Of a stretch of 46,340 nucleotides of DNA, positions 14,801 through 28,800 are shown one piece after another. The translations under genes were made by a program, and so were the position numbers. Position 1 is the stretch's first letter. Every line of letters starts with the position of its first letter. Origin of the DNA: Rodentolepis nana. Taxonomy: Eukaryota > Platyhelminthes > Cestoda > Cyclophyllidea > Hymenolepididae. The stretch covers positions 1 to 46,340 of the forward strand of contig UZAE01000048.1 of NCBI GenBank assembly GCA_900617975.1, read 5' to 3'. The notes beneath the pieces are model-generated. The model did not search any database. It saw only the letters and a program-made list of their open reading frames with translations, and was not told where the DNA came from.

Positions 14801-15210
14801 GTTCATCGAAATGTGAAAAGGAAGACCTCTGAAATGATGGAGGGCGTTATGGAAGAAAAATTATTTGTTATAGAAAGTGCGAAGTTCTCTAGTTGGAACA
14901 CCAAATTTTAATTGGTTATGTTAATCGATTAATGTTCGCATCACACGTACCATTCGGGTATAGGTACGTAAGGCTGCCGATATTACATCTACAAAATAGA
15001 TATCAAATGAGTTAAAGAGTCGATTTATCCCCTGGAGCTCCTGGCTACAATTTGCTCCACTTTATCTTTTTGAATGTCTGCCATTTGAAATAAATCTTTT
15101 TGAATGCTTTAGCGGCGCGCGTCTGAGGAAATCAATTTGAAAGACAACGAGAGAAAAGTGCGCTCATTTTCGTGAATGAAGATTTGAGCTCAATTATAAT
15201 TTAGATTTTT
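10022..15210. other. AT-rich spacer or intron, no supported gene
   Basis: Nothing here can be called coding. If the exon ending at 10021 is real, part of this stretch is its intron. A (TA)n tract lies at 11770-11830. Several pyrimidine-rich AG sites occur, but none opens a convincing exon. Confidence 0.4.
11770..11830. repeat. (TA)n microsatellite, about 30 units
   Basis: An uninterrupted alternation of T and A runs about 61 bp. It makes an artificial Tyr-Ile repeat in an overlapping minus-strand frame, so that frame should not be treated as a gene. Confidence 0.95.
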
Positions 15211-15479
15211 GGATCCGCGGTAGACTTACCTCCCTGGTACCTGGGCACCCTGGGCAACGTATACTCATACATTAAAAAATCATATTCGACCACTTTTACG
15301 GTATTCACTTCACCTTACCTTTTCCCTACTTTTCGTCTGTTTTACACTCTTCTGTCCCCCCCCCTCAATCCCTCAAATTTTTGTGACTTTGATGTTCCAC
15401 CACACTGGGAAGCCCGAAGCCAACTAAATGGCTAATGATGACTATCATAAAGCCTGCCATTTCATAAAAATAAATAAGT
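15211..15479 (+). mobile_element. SINE-like retroposon, copy 2 (internally deleted)
   Basis: Family blocks are clear: TAGACTTACCTCC, then ACCCTGGGCAACGTATACTCATAC, then CATATTCGACCAC, the pyrimidine-rich middle with a C run, GAAGCCCGAAG...GGCTAATGATGACTATCATAA and an ATAAATAAG tail. The copy lacks the GGGGTGT head, which is replaced by GGATCCGCG. It also lacks the roughly 60 bp between the ribozyme P4 helix and the CATATTCGACC block, including the 3' strand of P2. It therefore cannot form the ribozyme. No target-site duplication is evident. Confidence 0.75.
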
Positions 15480-16697
15480 AAATTATTTGCATTATCTCAT
15501 GGAAGAAAGCAGATATTTAACTTAGAAAAGCATTTAGTTAAATTAAACAGATTTTCTTAAGTTTACCACAAGACAAAAAGTTTGAATTGAGTTCAGCCCA
15601 AAAAGTGTTTCCCTGAAGTTTCTTAAACTGTTCAACACTGCTTTACAGCACCAATAAAGTATGGTATGGCTCTAGATGAATAGATCTTTCGCTTGGATTT
15701 CACTCAAATGGCTGTTTTCTAAACTTCATGGAGTTAAATTGGATTCCAGGGACTTTAGACCTTTATAATGAGATATTTTTCAATCATTTGATAATGGGCT
15801 TTGGAAGACAAGATTCGTAGAAATTCAAATAGCGCAGTTAATGATTATTACTGCCTCCAATCGCTGTCGGAATCGCTTGAAACTACAGATGAAGTTTAGC
15901 CAATTTAACTGAAGATCGTAGTGGTAATGATTGAGAATACCATTCGGAGCTCTGTTATGCGTTTAGCATCCATGATTAACACTTATCGGCTCAAGGGTAT
16001 AGGAAGATGTAAGTGAATCAAAGTGTCATGATTAAATACTCAAATTGGGGGGATATTTTTTGGTATTTTTGGCATTTAAATACCATACTGTAGTTCAAAA
16101 CCTTTGGCATATAAATGGTCAAGGGAATGGATGCCGGCACTTATTCATATCGGAGTAGTGTCTTGAGTTTCACGCATTTCACTTACACTATTTGAAAATG
16201 CGAAAGCTAGGCCATATAATGAACAGGTTGGCTGTTTAAGCACTTACTAAAGACTGAAATTATAAATGTATTCCTGCAGAAATTTACATTCCTTTCCATT
16301 TACAGTGTTTTAGGACGAACTTCAGATTATATGGCCACTTTAAAGCCCGTAACTTCAACAGATTTCTATTTCCAGTTTTTAGAGCAAAGAGAGAAGTTTT
16401 AAGTAACTTACTATGTTACAGAGTTAGCACTATGACCTGGGTTTTGCAAGCACAAAAACGAATTCCAAAAATTTCTTGCATTTTATCAGTCTCCTTCCTT
16501 CCATTACCGAGTATCATACTTTTCAACGTGAAGTTAGTAGCATTCAGTACATGCTGTTTCAGACCATTTTACACGCTACTAGTGCGTCAGTACTGCCAGG
16601 CCAGAATGATGGGTTCACCAATCAGATGTGTACGCTAACATTATAGGCTCACGTGCGCACCAAAATGTGAGGCAGTGCGTGCAACCACAGTTACTTG
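15480..16697. other. Spacer upstream of the 11-exon gene
   Basis: No gene can be supported. A 68-codon frame at 16432-16638 has no recognisable homology and no clear splice partners. The last few hundred bases are presumably promoter sequence for the gene starting at 16810. Confidence 0.4.
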
Positions 16698-16699
16698 CA

Positions 16700-16706
16700 T
16701 ATAAAT
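16700..16706 (+). promoter_or_regulatory. TATA-like box
   Basis: TATAAAT lies about 110 bp upstream of the ATG at 16810, in a position compatible with a core promoter and a short 5' UTR. AT-rich DNA produces such matches often, so this is only a candidate. Confidence 0.25.
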
Positions 16707-16809
16707 TCGAGAGATTTGATTTCCTACCACAGTGTTGCAGTGGTACACTTGGTGTCTCTTGTTGCGACGGTCGTATTGTCTGCTGTATCAGCAATTAACT
16801 TAGATTAGG

Positions 16810-19800
16810 ATGGCTTCAGAAAATCCTGAACCACCTTCTCCACCAAATAACAGAGAAGCAACTAATCAGTCTTCTAAGAAGAGGAGTCAGACGCAGAAAC
16901 GGCTTACCGCGGCTCAGAAGGAGCGTGATAGAAGGAGAGCCATGATAGAGCAATGTCATGTCCAATCTCAATTTGGCTTGGATATAATCCTGCAAGACGG
17001 AATAACTAAAACCACCTTCACGAATTACATCGGAGAACATCAATCACAAATCTTTTATGGAGGATTTGATATTCAAAGACCCAATAGATCTAATATCCAC
17101 ATTGCTTTGGGTCAACCCACTCCAATAGACTTAGGGAATAGTGATAGTGGACCCGCAGTCTGCTTGGCTGTACCTACTTATATTTTCTGTCGATTTCCAT
17201 CATCGGAAAAGCCGATTTCTTCGGCTACTTCTGATTTAAACAATCTTCCATCGCCCCTTTCGGGTGTCTCCCCTAGTTGTACGTCAAAAAATGGATTATG
17301 CCTTGTTACCTTTAAAATCTACTTCCCGGTCCACTTTATGGCTTCTGCTAATAAAATTAGTTCCAGAGTTCGATGCGGAAAGGAAGCGAATTTGCGATAC
17401 ACACCAGTAAGTTTGAAATTTTTAAAATAGTTATGCGTTTTATTTAATTCTTTAGTGTTTGCACAGATTCATGATTAGTGATGATCATATATATTAGTAA
17501 TTTGTGAGGAAAGTTGATGCTTTTAAACGTGGAGAGTTACAATGTTATCAGGTGCTTTTGCTTACGAGCTTCTTGAGTTATATTAACATATATTTTTGGA
17601 AGTGACCGTGAAAGTAGGGAATAACCACTCTGAAGTCCCTTTTAGTCAATTCCAACACTCAACTTAGGTAGCGGAGTAACATTAAGGGGTCGCCCGAGGG
17701 AGAAATCGCCTTTTGCCACCCCCTCCCCCTTATCAGTTCAGCTTAATCACGAACGCACACGTTAACCACCGTACGATAGTAATAAATAACCCTCCTATGA
17801 TTTGGATTTAATTTTTACATTTTTGACTAATCGAAATAAAGAAGACGTTTTTGCATATTTATCCACTAACTGGATTTTGTTACCTTGAGCTCTGATTAGA
17901 TCGATTAAATCGTCTCTGTGTGTGTTGTTAAGTTCAGATTAAGGTTATTAGTTGAATTGAGGTTCAACTGTTTGAGTCACGGGAATACAGATTAAGCGAG
18001 GCCAAGCGATAATTGCGATTACAGACGGTCTTCTGATATGTGGACGCCTTCGCGTGCCGCTTATTTTAGAGTAGTGTTTACCCAACTTCGTCCCTCTTAT
18101 TTTAGTTGTTTCTCAAATTTGAAGAATTATATTACCTTTACAAATTTGTCACCGACATGAGACTAGATAATAATAATAATTATAAATTCTTAAGGAAACC
18201 ACTTATTTCATCTAAACTTAATATTCCTAGTTGCAAATTTAAAAACCGATGACCGGAAACGATTTAACATTTTTCAACAGGACCAAGAATTCAGTTCATG
18301 AATGTGTGAGTATTGACAAATGAGTGTATAGTGTTTGGTTCGCCTAAATACATTTATGCTCTTTTTCTATTCATTGAGCCTTTGTGTCTCCCATATCTGT
18401 TTTCCTATAAGTAAATTTGTTCACTACTTGCGGCGGTAGGGAGTGGGAGAGGCTGGGCTTCCAGTAAGCAAAACGGCGGACAGTAGTCCCGTCCGCACTC
18501 CGTGCGTGTGTGTATCCCACTATCTAGGAATAGGAGGGAAAGCAGCACCAGGCATTCTCTTTTCCCTCTCCCACTTGCTCGGTCTTTGGTCTTTGCATTA
18601 TCTCAGACTTGCCTATATTTCCTACAGAAGTTGACTATGACAATGAAGAGTTGATTTTAGTAATTAATCAACAGGGGCCAGTTTTGTGCTTGTGTTGTTA
18701 GCTTAAGCTAAGATATGACTCATCATCAGAAGAGAGACCTTGCGTCTATATAATGCATGCGCGTTGTTGAATTTAACATCGAATAACTTGTGGGTCAAAT
18801 CAGTGCAACCGTGAAAAGGGGCAATCAGCCATTTATAGTATGACAAGTCATTCTCATATTGAACTAAATGGTAAAGTGGCAGGTATTGAAGTTTAACCGT
18901 TTCATTCGTAATCTTTCTTTCCGTTTATACTACAAAGTAGATTTATGTGTTTTTCATCGCTCATTTTTGACCTCTTTGGTGAGAAAATCGAATTTGATCT
19001 TTATAGCTAGATCTAATCGGTATTCACTGGATACCGGTGGGTATCTAACCGCCGACTTCTGGCATTGCAAAGGTTACTTTAATCACAATGCAAATCTTTG
19101 TAAAGATGGGTCAATTCTTCATAACGATGCATTATTATTACAGCATGCTAGACTAACCATCGCTTTACTTGTTTGGCTATTTTAACGCCTTTTTAGACTT
19201 ATTAGTGTCTAGTTAAACCTGCGGAATTAAAGCTTTGTCAGCATCTTTTTAAACAAAGTTATGAATGCTAAGCACTTAGAAATCTTATGTGGCTTTTAAG
19301 TACAGTGTCTTGTTTGCATTTTAGCGTCATCCTATGGGTTTGACCTTAGCAAGCTGATGTGGGTTTGAAATTAACCAATAGACGAGGAGGTGGCCCAATA
19401 TACTATTTAATAACTTGCAAACAATAATCAGCTTTTCGAATCAGGAATATTAGATAGGTAGTATTTTATATGGCCTGATTGTGTTCGGTTAAATATTTAA
19501 TCTACTTGAGTTTCGTTTGAGCTGAAATACCCTCTAGCTTTTGGTTGTTCAATCATTAAATTTTAAATTTTGTGATTTATTTATTTGACCTTGTACACTT
19601 CATTGACTTAATTTCGGTGGTTAAATGGAGTTTAAAGTAAGCATCCACTGTGTCACCCGAGTAAATTTAACTTCTTCAAAAGCCGCCTCTTGGCGCTGTT
19701 TCGCTCGCATTTGCTGCATTTTTTGCTATTGTAATCCAACCTAATGGAATTATCTGCCAATGTGATTAAGTTAAATCGCGATTAGGTAATTTCGTTAATT

Positions 19801-22800
19801 TGCGCGCTAAATTAGGATGCATCGATTTCCGATTATTACTCATCATTCGCTCCGCACTTGCCATAGTTTATTTAAATGCACTTGAATAAGCCGAGGAGGA
19901 GGAGGAGGGGGGGGGGTGTATTTTACAGAGTGGTAGATAAATAACAAATAGGCGATCTTCTTCACCCATAGGGACCACGAGGGAAATTCTTGGAGGTCGT
20001 GGCTTAATAAAATAGTGTAATTGCTTCTCTCAGTAATTGCTTGCGGTCTTGACAGCGTTCACGACTCTTGTAGGACTGAGTTTTGCATGGCGGCTCTTGT
20101 CAATCGTTGTTTCCTATCTAAGTTTCCATCCATCATATTGAACAACTGTTTTCTGAATTTGATAGTTTGTCGGTAATTTGGATGTCTGAAAATATGTTTT
20201 AGGGAGTTACTTTCATTTAATTCTATAGCGTTGTTTGTTTACCTTCACGTTTCTACACGTGAATCCTCGATTAACAGTGAGCCAATAAATTGAGGTCACT
20301 CACTGAAGCATTTGAATGTCTAAATTTTATAGGGAGAGTTGAGTTACCTTTCACCATACTATTCTATATACAACACCAACTATTTCCTCTATTCAAGCTA
20401 AATCATTGAGGTTCTTAGTAAGATTTCAATTAAAGATAACATTTTCGCCCCTTGTAGAACTTGTGCCTGGATAGTTTTAATTAATCTTCTTTGACGGTCT
20501 TTGGGTCAATCTTATCGTGCATTTCCGTAATGATCCATCACTATCTCCAAATTCGAAAAATCGGTTTCTGAATTGCTTAGTATGTCGATAACCTGACACA
20601 TTCTCAAATTTTTAAATATTTAGAGATCCTTCCAAATTAGTTGCTTATCGCCTTGTTTATTTATTCTCTGCTATCTTGCAATTAACGCAATGTAGTTTTT
20701 CTTATTATTGATGTGTGCTCGATTAGAATTCCATTGAGCATTTATGCAACTTGCCATTACTTAACTGTGTAGTGCAAGGTACAAGTGGCGCGCGTGTAAA
20801 CACGCGAACATGAGTAGCATTGCGCTGATAATGAAAGGCGGTGGTTTGTGCAACTCTCCTCTCACTTGCTCTTCCTTTGACTATTTAGCTTGCCTAGATA
20901 CCACAAAAATACTGGGCTAGTACGTGGCACCACGAGCTAGCTAGCGAAGCTCCCATTTTAAGAAATGGAAAGTTAATAATTGAAGTTTGTGATTTCGTCT
21001 GTAAATCTACTATTGGAGTTCCTTATAGCCTCGTGTTTTCAATTCAGTGTCGCTATTTGGAAGCCCTCAAGGCTTAAACACTCAATTTCGTTATCATTTT
21101 AAAACTTTTTGATTGCAACTATTGGAATTAACACGAATGTAAAAAGTAATAATATATGCATATAACTATCTAGCTTAACTAAGGCTAGTTGGTGTTATAA
21201 AACTCTTTAAATTAGAGGCCGCTATGTCACTCACATGTTTCGTTCCAATTTAAAAATAAGTGCTTTCTGCTACTTTATTATGGTGCAATCAGCCCCATTT
21301 ATCCATAGCTACCACAAAGCTAAAATGATGCCAGCTTTTTAATAGAATGTGAATCTGTTCCATTGTCGCTTATTTGTAGAATGTCCGAGCAAACTTGATT
21401 ACATATTTGAGTAACGTCGAGTTCTTAAGCACATCCTTTTGTTGAATACTCCTTTCCTATATTAGTCTTCAAGAAATTTGAAGTTTTACTATTTGTAAAA
21501 TATATGTGGCAGCTTTTTTCTAATTAGTATTCACCACATTTCGTACAATTTAAGACTTATCGCTTTTCATTTGAGTTGATCAATTCCATATATAGTTCAC
21601 CTCCATCTTCTCTAAATTTAGGGCACATACAAGTTATGTATCAGTTTATTCGACTAGTGTGGCTCTATAGATAAGCAGGGTATTTATTTGTAGTCAATTC
21701 AAGTAATTCTCAATTGGAGGAGGCGCATATAGGTAAGGGAGAAGGAAATGATAATCTCTCAGATTATTAAACTTCTGGTGGTGCATTTAGTTTACCACTT
21801 CCCGTCCTTCGATATCTGTCAGATTCGAGTCTTGCATCAGTTTCTAACTCGTTAGTTCTTGTAACATAAATACCTGTAAACTTATGTGTATGGTCCATTT
21901 GTAGCCCTACCTACTGAGAATGAGAAGCCTCCAGCTGTGCGAGAGAGAAAGGGGAGTGTGTTAATCTCTTTTAGAGGTGATCATACTTCGACAGGGAGAA
22001 CTTAACCATCACGAGCCTGCCAATACTTGTGTGCGTACGTGCACCGGGCAAAGTGAATGACTCATTGACTAATGTGACACTGAGTGTGATTTGCCTTCTC
22101 CTTGAATTTTCCATCTGCATTTTTTGTGTGCGCTCTAAAGCGTTTCAACCCTTTCCTCTATCCTGCCTACTCGCTTGTCTCCATTATAGCAGCTGCTACT
22201 AAGACTAGTGAGGCTACGTTATCCCGTAATTTGTTGTTAAGTTACCACCAATTTGTTTAAGTGGATGTCTAAAAAAACTAATCTCTCTCCCGGTCTCACT
22301 GTTTCCATCTCTATTACTACTCATCGTCGGTCTTGTTAACACATTCAAAAATTGTGCTTGCTACAATTCTATTATTTTAAAAGTTAATAACATTTATGAG
22401 ATATCTTGTAACTAGGCTGCCCCTTCTCTATGATTTAAGCTTTGTGGTATACAAAACCTTAATGATAACTCTGTTTGTGTGTGTACGTGTGCGTTGGATT
22501 AACTCCGAGCTTTTATTGAATCTTGATATGGTAATATTTCGAAATAATAGTGAATGATACTACAATTATATTATATGAGTTTCTAGACCTCTTTAGCACA
22601 TTCACAAATCCTTTAGGAAATAAATATTAAAACGGCTGAAGTTTGACTTGAGTAAGGGGTAGGGAATCCACTTTTTTTCCTCATTTTCTCAGACAGACAT
22701 TATAGATTACATATTTATCCTATATTTTTCTTCTTCTTACAATATCTCTTCTTTGTAAAATTTCCTTTAGCGTTTCAACGAATTCGTAGAGTACTATAAT

Positions 22801-25800
22801 GAACCACGAAAGAACGCTTCAATCTCCAAGCTTAATCAGAATCGTCTCAGTATGGAGGTAAATGAATTTGTGAGACGTGTACTCCTATCCCATCAAAACC
22901 TCAGTCACTTGAAGGAACACTCAATGAAACTTCCAGACTTTTCCGTTTTCTCCAAAACTGAAATAGGTGAGTTTTGAGAGTGTAACTTCCTCTTTTTTGA
23001 TATCATTTTGTTGGACTTAATTTCCTTTTGGTTACCTAGAAGTTAGTTACCTTTAAATATGCTAGGTGTGACAAAGAATGCCTTTTAATTTTATTTCCCC
23101 CCCCTACTTTCCCTGGCATTCAGAGCTGAACAAAACACGCGATTTTTCATGTATTGAAGTATTATCCTGAGACTTGTATTCTTCCAATGACTTGATTTTA
23201 ACGCGTTTAACGTTTAGTGCACGTTGAAACCTTGGTACAGCCATTTACCTATGTTCAAATTAATAGTGGATTGATATAAGGATAGAGGCTTCATTGATTT
23301 ATTATCGTGTTGTAGATGTCCAGTCATTAGTAACCTTTTGCCTCATTGACATTTCTGTTTCCGACTTCTAATCGAAACACGATATAGCGTAAACACGCGA
23401 CTTACATATGGAGGTAAATAGTAATTAGACCCAACTGTAATTTAAAAAAATCTCAATTTTTCTTTATACTAGCCACTGTAATCAGTTTACAGAAAGTCCA
23501 ATGAATTATAAAGCCGACGAGAAATGAAAATTTGGAGAGCAGTATTAAGTTATCGAAGGTGGCATGTTATTTTTGAAATTATTGTGTAAAATATTTACCA
23601 AAATTCAAATTCCATGCCTCATCCTTCATGACTGCAGTAAATATGTCTTTGTTGCCTAGGTTTTTTACCAAGAAGGATATGTATTTCCACTTATTCCAAT
23701 GGTTGGAAAAATATACTGGCTTCATATGGTTTTAACGGCATAGAGACATGAGACGGGTAAAAGTTTTAAGTTACCTGAGCTCCAAGAGCTGTTTACCCAA
23801 GGCGCTCGATCTTCTATCGATATGGTAACAAGGCTTGATGAGGGACAAATAAAATTTCTTCCTGTCATTTTGCTATTTTGAAGATACAGCTGAATCAACC
23901 TACAACTATGCTCCCTCTTCACCTGATATCATTCCCACTTTTCTGGTTCTCCCACTTCGCACCTATATGCGGATCGCGGCATTAAAAAATCGATTGGATT
24001 TAGGATGGAAATCTCTTCCTCCTTGTCACATGGGCAACCCTATGCGTCTAACTAAGACAACTAGTGCTCAGAAGGATCCAACTGAGAACACCATGACTTG
24101 GGCCGAATGGACAGGTGTAAAAGATGCTCTCACTTTACCTCCTGACGTTGTTTCCAAAATTATTAACTGTGATAAATCACTGGAGGTGAGAATCGTCTTT
24201 ATCCGACGGACATCAGGGGACTGTGGGAAGGCTATCTCACAAGTAATCCAGGAGTGCCAACTTGAACGTAAGTTCCTAATTTTAAGAATTCCTTTTGTCG
24301 GCCATAGCTAGAGAAGTAGGTACAATTAGTTGTTATGCTTAATTTAAATGGGGATGATTCATTTCTCCGAACCCCTTTTGGCGAGCTCCAGACTTCAGAG
24401 AAAGTCATTGTCCCTCTCTCCAAATTTTGAACAGACATTTTTTATTTACTGCTACGCTACTACTGCTTGTTTTTCAACCGTGATTAGAATATAACCAGGT
24501 GCTTGCTTTAACACGAATCGCTTTGAGATCGCTTGCATACATTTCTGTGACTCTAGTGTTGAATTGCCATTTCGCTCTTTTTTATAGCTGCAAGGATTCG
24601 ACGCACAAACAGTAAAGACTCTGAGGATTACAAATTCTTAAAAGTGAAACAGCTAGTTCTTACTGACAAGGTTAAGGAATTTTTCATCGCCGACGCAGAC
24701 ACCATTCCTCGTAAATCCCTTAAGTTCCAAGAGGTTTGGTCCCGCGATATTGATTCTAATCCCTATATTATGAATCTCAACGCAAAAGCCCTATCATCTA
24801 TACGCTCTGTTAAACCCACGATAAATGAGTTATTCGGAGATTTAGGCACCAAGAAAACAACTGTAAATGGAGATGCTAATATCACCACTCCCAACACTAC
24901 TAACAACAATGCACCGCGAAGGAATGGTGTTGGTGAACAACTACCAGAACCGCAGCTCTATCAGCGACCCTCTAGACTACATGTGCCTCCTCAACGTCTG
25001 CAAATGGCTGATACCGACTTGCTAAGAGCAATTCATAAGGTAATGATTAAATTGCCCTTAAAATGATCCTTTGGATATTAAAATGTGAAATAAGCCCAGT
25101 CACTCAAAGTTAAAGGAACTATTTTAGTCATACTCATCACGGGGACTGCTTGAATAGTTTCATATATGTTTCCAAACTCGTTTTAGCCCCAATTTGTTAA
25201 TCGAATTGTACACTTTAGACTCTAATCTCGAATGCACAAATTTTACGTTAAGTTGGGCATATCAGAAGAATATGTTTACTGGAATTCAGAAGGCTTCGCT
25301 TTTGAGAAGACTTTACAAAGTTATATTACGATCATCATCATCATCATCATTATCTGATACTGAAATGTGAAACACTGCGGTAGTTGTCGTCTATTTTTAG
25401 AGTAGCTTTTCTCCAATTTTATCCATGCATAAGGGGCAGTCAATCGCAAGCGCCTTGAGGAATATCTTAATTAGGTGCACGATAGCTATGTACAAAAATG
25501 GCAGCAGTGATGATAATTCTCTTCAATTCAGATTATCTCATCTTAGCAGCTTCGGAAGGGAAGCTACAAATCGAAAATGCAATCATCACTTCAGATAATC
25601 ATTCGTGCTTAATAAGGCTTCTTATAATAATCACTTCCTCTCTTATGTTCGCACTTAATTTTATTAACTTTACACTTTTTATATAGAGCTTGGTGGAAAA
25701 GAATTCTGTAAATGGGAAGGAGATGTCTCCGGTGGCCAAAGCTCGAAATAGACGACAAAAAACTGCCGCTAATGAGTCCCTAAAGCAAGCCGGCATAAAG

Positions 25801-28800
25801 GCATGCTTTATTTAATTCATTGATTTACACTACTGATATTTTAAAAGTAGAATGTTAATATATGTTTTTTTACATTTCCAGCGAACTCATTCTGATGCGG
25901 AGTTGTTGCGACTCTGCCAACAAGCTATTGGACCAGAAGTGGAGCACAATCATTCAAATGGACGACATCGACCTTCTTCCCCCTCTGCAACCTCTGATTC
26001 GGCCTTGAGTACTAAAATTTCGAGGAAAAGCGGTGTTAAACGAAAACAATCGTATGAACAATCTTCTGATAATAAGACCAGCACAAGTAAGTCCACGTCC
26101 TTTAAATTTTGGGGTGTCCATTTATCTAGGAAATTCTACTAACATGGTTGTATTTTTAGAGAGAAGAAAAGTGGAAGAACAAAAATTGCTTACTAAGGGA
26201 ACAATAACAACAGCGCCCAAATGTGGAGATTCTAAGGCGAAAAGCGGACTTTCTTCATGGGCATATGCGAAGCAAAGACAATCCATTAAGATAACTTCCA
26301 AAATGCCAAATTCGAATCCAATAACTCTTGAAGCAAATGACCCCTACGCACTACCCTCATCCCCTATAGATGCCAATAATAATATCGGCTTATCACAAAA
26401 TCATAGTCTTTCCCTGCCTTCAAAGAAAGCCGAACGTTCTCCTTCACCGGAGCCTCCTGTTTTGGTTCCTGAAGGAAAGCTAGATGACGGCAGTTTGTAA
26501 GTGGCTGAATCTGATTTTGTCGTTTTCTTCGTTATAACAAATACGGAGCTAGATCAAAGGCACCATGGCGTGATCTAGATCGTCGTTATTATAGAAACCA
26601 CTTAACGATAGTCATACAACGAGTCAAGCAGTGTCTATGGGTGTGTGAACAGTACATGTGTCACCAAAGGAAGCGTTATCCAATCACTTTTATACTGGGT
26701 CAGGTTAATGTAAAAGGCATAAAGTGTGTAGAAGCATGAAAGATAAAGATGTGGACCGAGATTTATAAGGAGTACAGCTGGGGAGAAGAGACTACTATCA
26801 TTCCTGCATGTCTACGATTCTCTGACTCAGTAAGGTAGTTTCATACTGATCCATTTTGCGCTCTAGTCTGTGTGCTTCTGTTAGGGCAACTAGGTTACAG
26901 GCCTACTTCTAGTTCTCAAGTAGTAACGGTCTTAGTAGCTTATAGTATGGAAAGAGAGCGGGACAAGTAAAAAGTTGTAGGCACACAACGGAGCTCAATA
27001 TCAACATATTATTAGCCATCCTACTCTCTATGCTACCGAATTTAACGTTCAAAGAGTGCTCATATTTCAGAGTTTACATCTAGCCTATAACAACTATTGT
27101 TTCTTTGTATTCCTTATAGTGAACGTCTGGGTGATGGAAATAGAAATGACTGTGATTCCGAGGCTAACAAGAAGAAGCAGGAGGAGAAGATGAATGGTGA
27201 AGGTATTCCCTCACCGGTTTTGGATAATCATCGAAACAATGAGGCTTGTGATGATACAACCTCTTCTCCCCCGACATTGTCGAGGTATTCATCAAGTACG
27301 GAGCAATCGATAACGAACGGAGGAAAAGCACACCTGACGTATTTGAATTCTCAACCGGTACGTAATGTCTTATTTTTACCCAAAAATGAGTAGAAGGAAC
27401 TGCTTCTCTAATCGTTATTCGAATGATTGAGCATAATTATTACTATTATTACTATAGTAGGAAGTTAATCGTGTGATTTTGAATAGGGAGAAGGAGGCGT
27501 AGATATTGCTTAAAATAACTCTTATACTAGAAAAGTCTCCCCAAGAGTTGACTTAGGCTGGAATCAAATGAATTTCTTAAGAATAATGACGTAAATTCTT
27601 TTATGAGAAAGAATAAAACGATGTGTTAGAAAACAGTATATTCTACAGCTAGAATCAACTGAAGGTGAAAGTTTAAGAAGGAACTAACCGAAAAGAGTAC
27701 TTAGTGGGAGCTTCCTCTGAAAGCTACGTTATCATTCATTTCGTTGACTTCATGTTGGCGTTATTTGTGTACTGGCACTTTTTTGACGAGAAAGTTAAAT
27801 AAATGCTGAAATTCGTCTGAAATGACCAGCTGTTAATGCTGGTAAATTTCTTCTTAGAAAGGGTGTAAAGTCCTATTCGTCTTTCTTAGCGGAATGGTTG
27901 ATGGTACTTTTCTTCAATAGATTTCAAATTTATTGCAGCTTTTATTGTGATTACAAGTTTTCTTATTCTTTTAGGTGAGTAACTGCCCATCTAATGGGCT
28001 ACCGCCGTATGCACTTAGTCGTTCCTCTACTCTTCAACCAAATCTCATTCAGTCCACTCAACCTCCTCTTCCCGCGAAATTTCCCTCTCAACCTCCTGCA
28101 GTGTCCTCTTCTCTTTCATTCCAAATGGTAGGCAAGCTTTTTATTGTTTTTTTGCAAATGCAATAATAATGAATGGATCTATATGCATTAATGGACCTGT
28201 GGCATTATGTTTTACATTGTTCTGACCTCTATATATTAGAAAAACTTCAAATGCTATATGCGGATGGATAGTTTAGCGACGCATTCTTGCTTTTTCAATC
28301 ACCAGTTGTTGTGACCAAGGAATGGCATTTGAGAGAAGTCTTCTAAAAGAAAATTAGCTCTCAACAATTGTTGCCGAATGTGGCTTCAAGATGTTTACAC
28401 TGTACTTGAAAATTAAGCACTTAGATTGTAAACTTTTACTGTCATTTGTTTAGACTTACTAATTTATCTATGAATGCATATATTTGTGGTCTTTGCACGA
28501 AAATTTTTCGGTAAATAGGTTAACAGAACCTGTGTAAAAGGTATGTTGATACACAAAGGTGATTTCTAACAGTAATAACCCGTTTATATGTTTTAATGCT
28601 TTATCAACCATTATTTATTTCATATAGCCGGTCGATGCTCCTCAGGTAGCGAATAGTTCAATCAATAGTAACGATTCCCCAGGCCAACGGCAATCAGCTG
28701 CTGTACATAATCCAAATACACCGTTTCAACCTCCGCACAGCCTCTGGAATGGTAAGTCATCGTTATCCAATGCAGGGCAAAAGCCGTGCAGTATTTTATC

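Noticed and set aside
16432..16638. Cys-containing frame as a terminal exon of the 9877 secreted gene
   Set aside because: The acceptor at about 16561 does not match the phase 1 donor at 10021 without a stop, so the link is unsupported.
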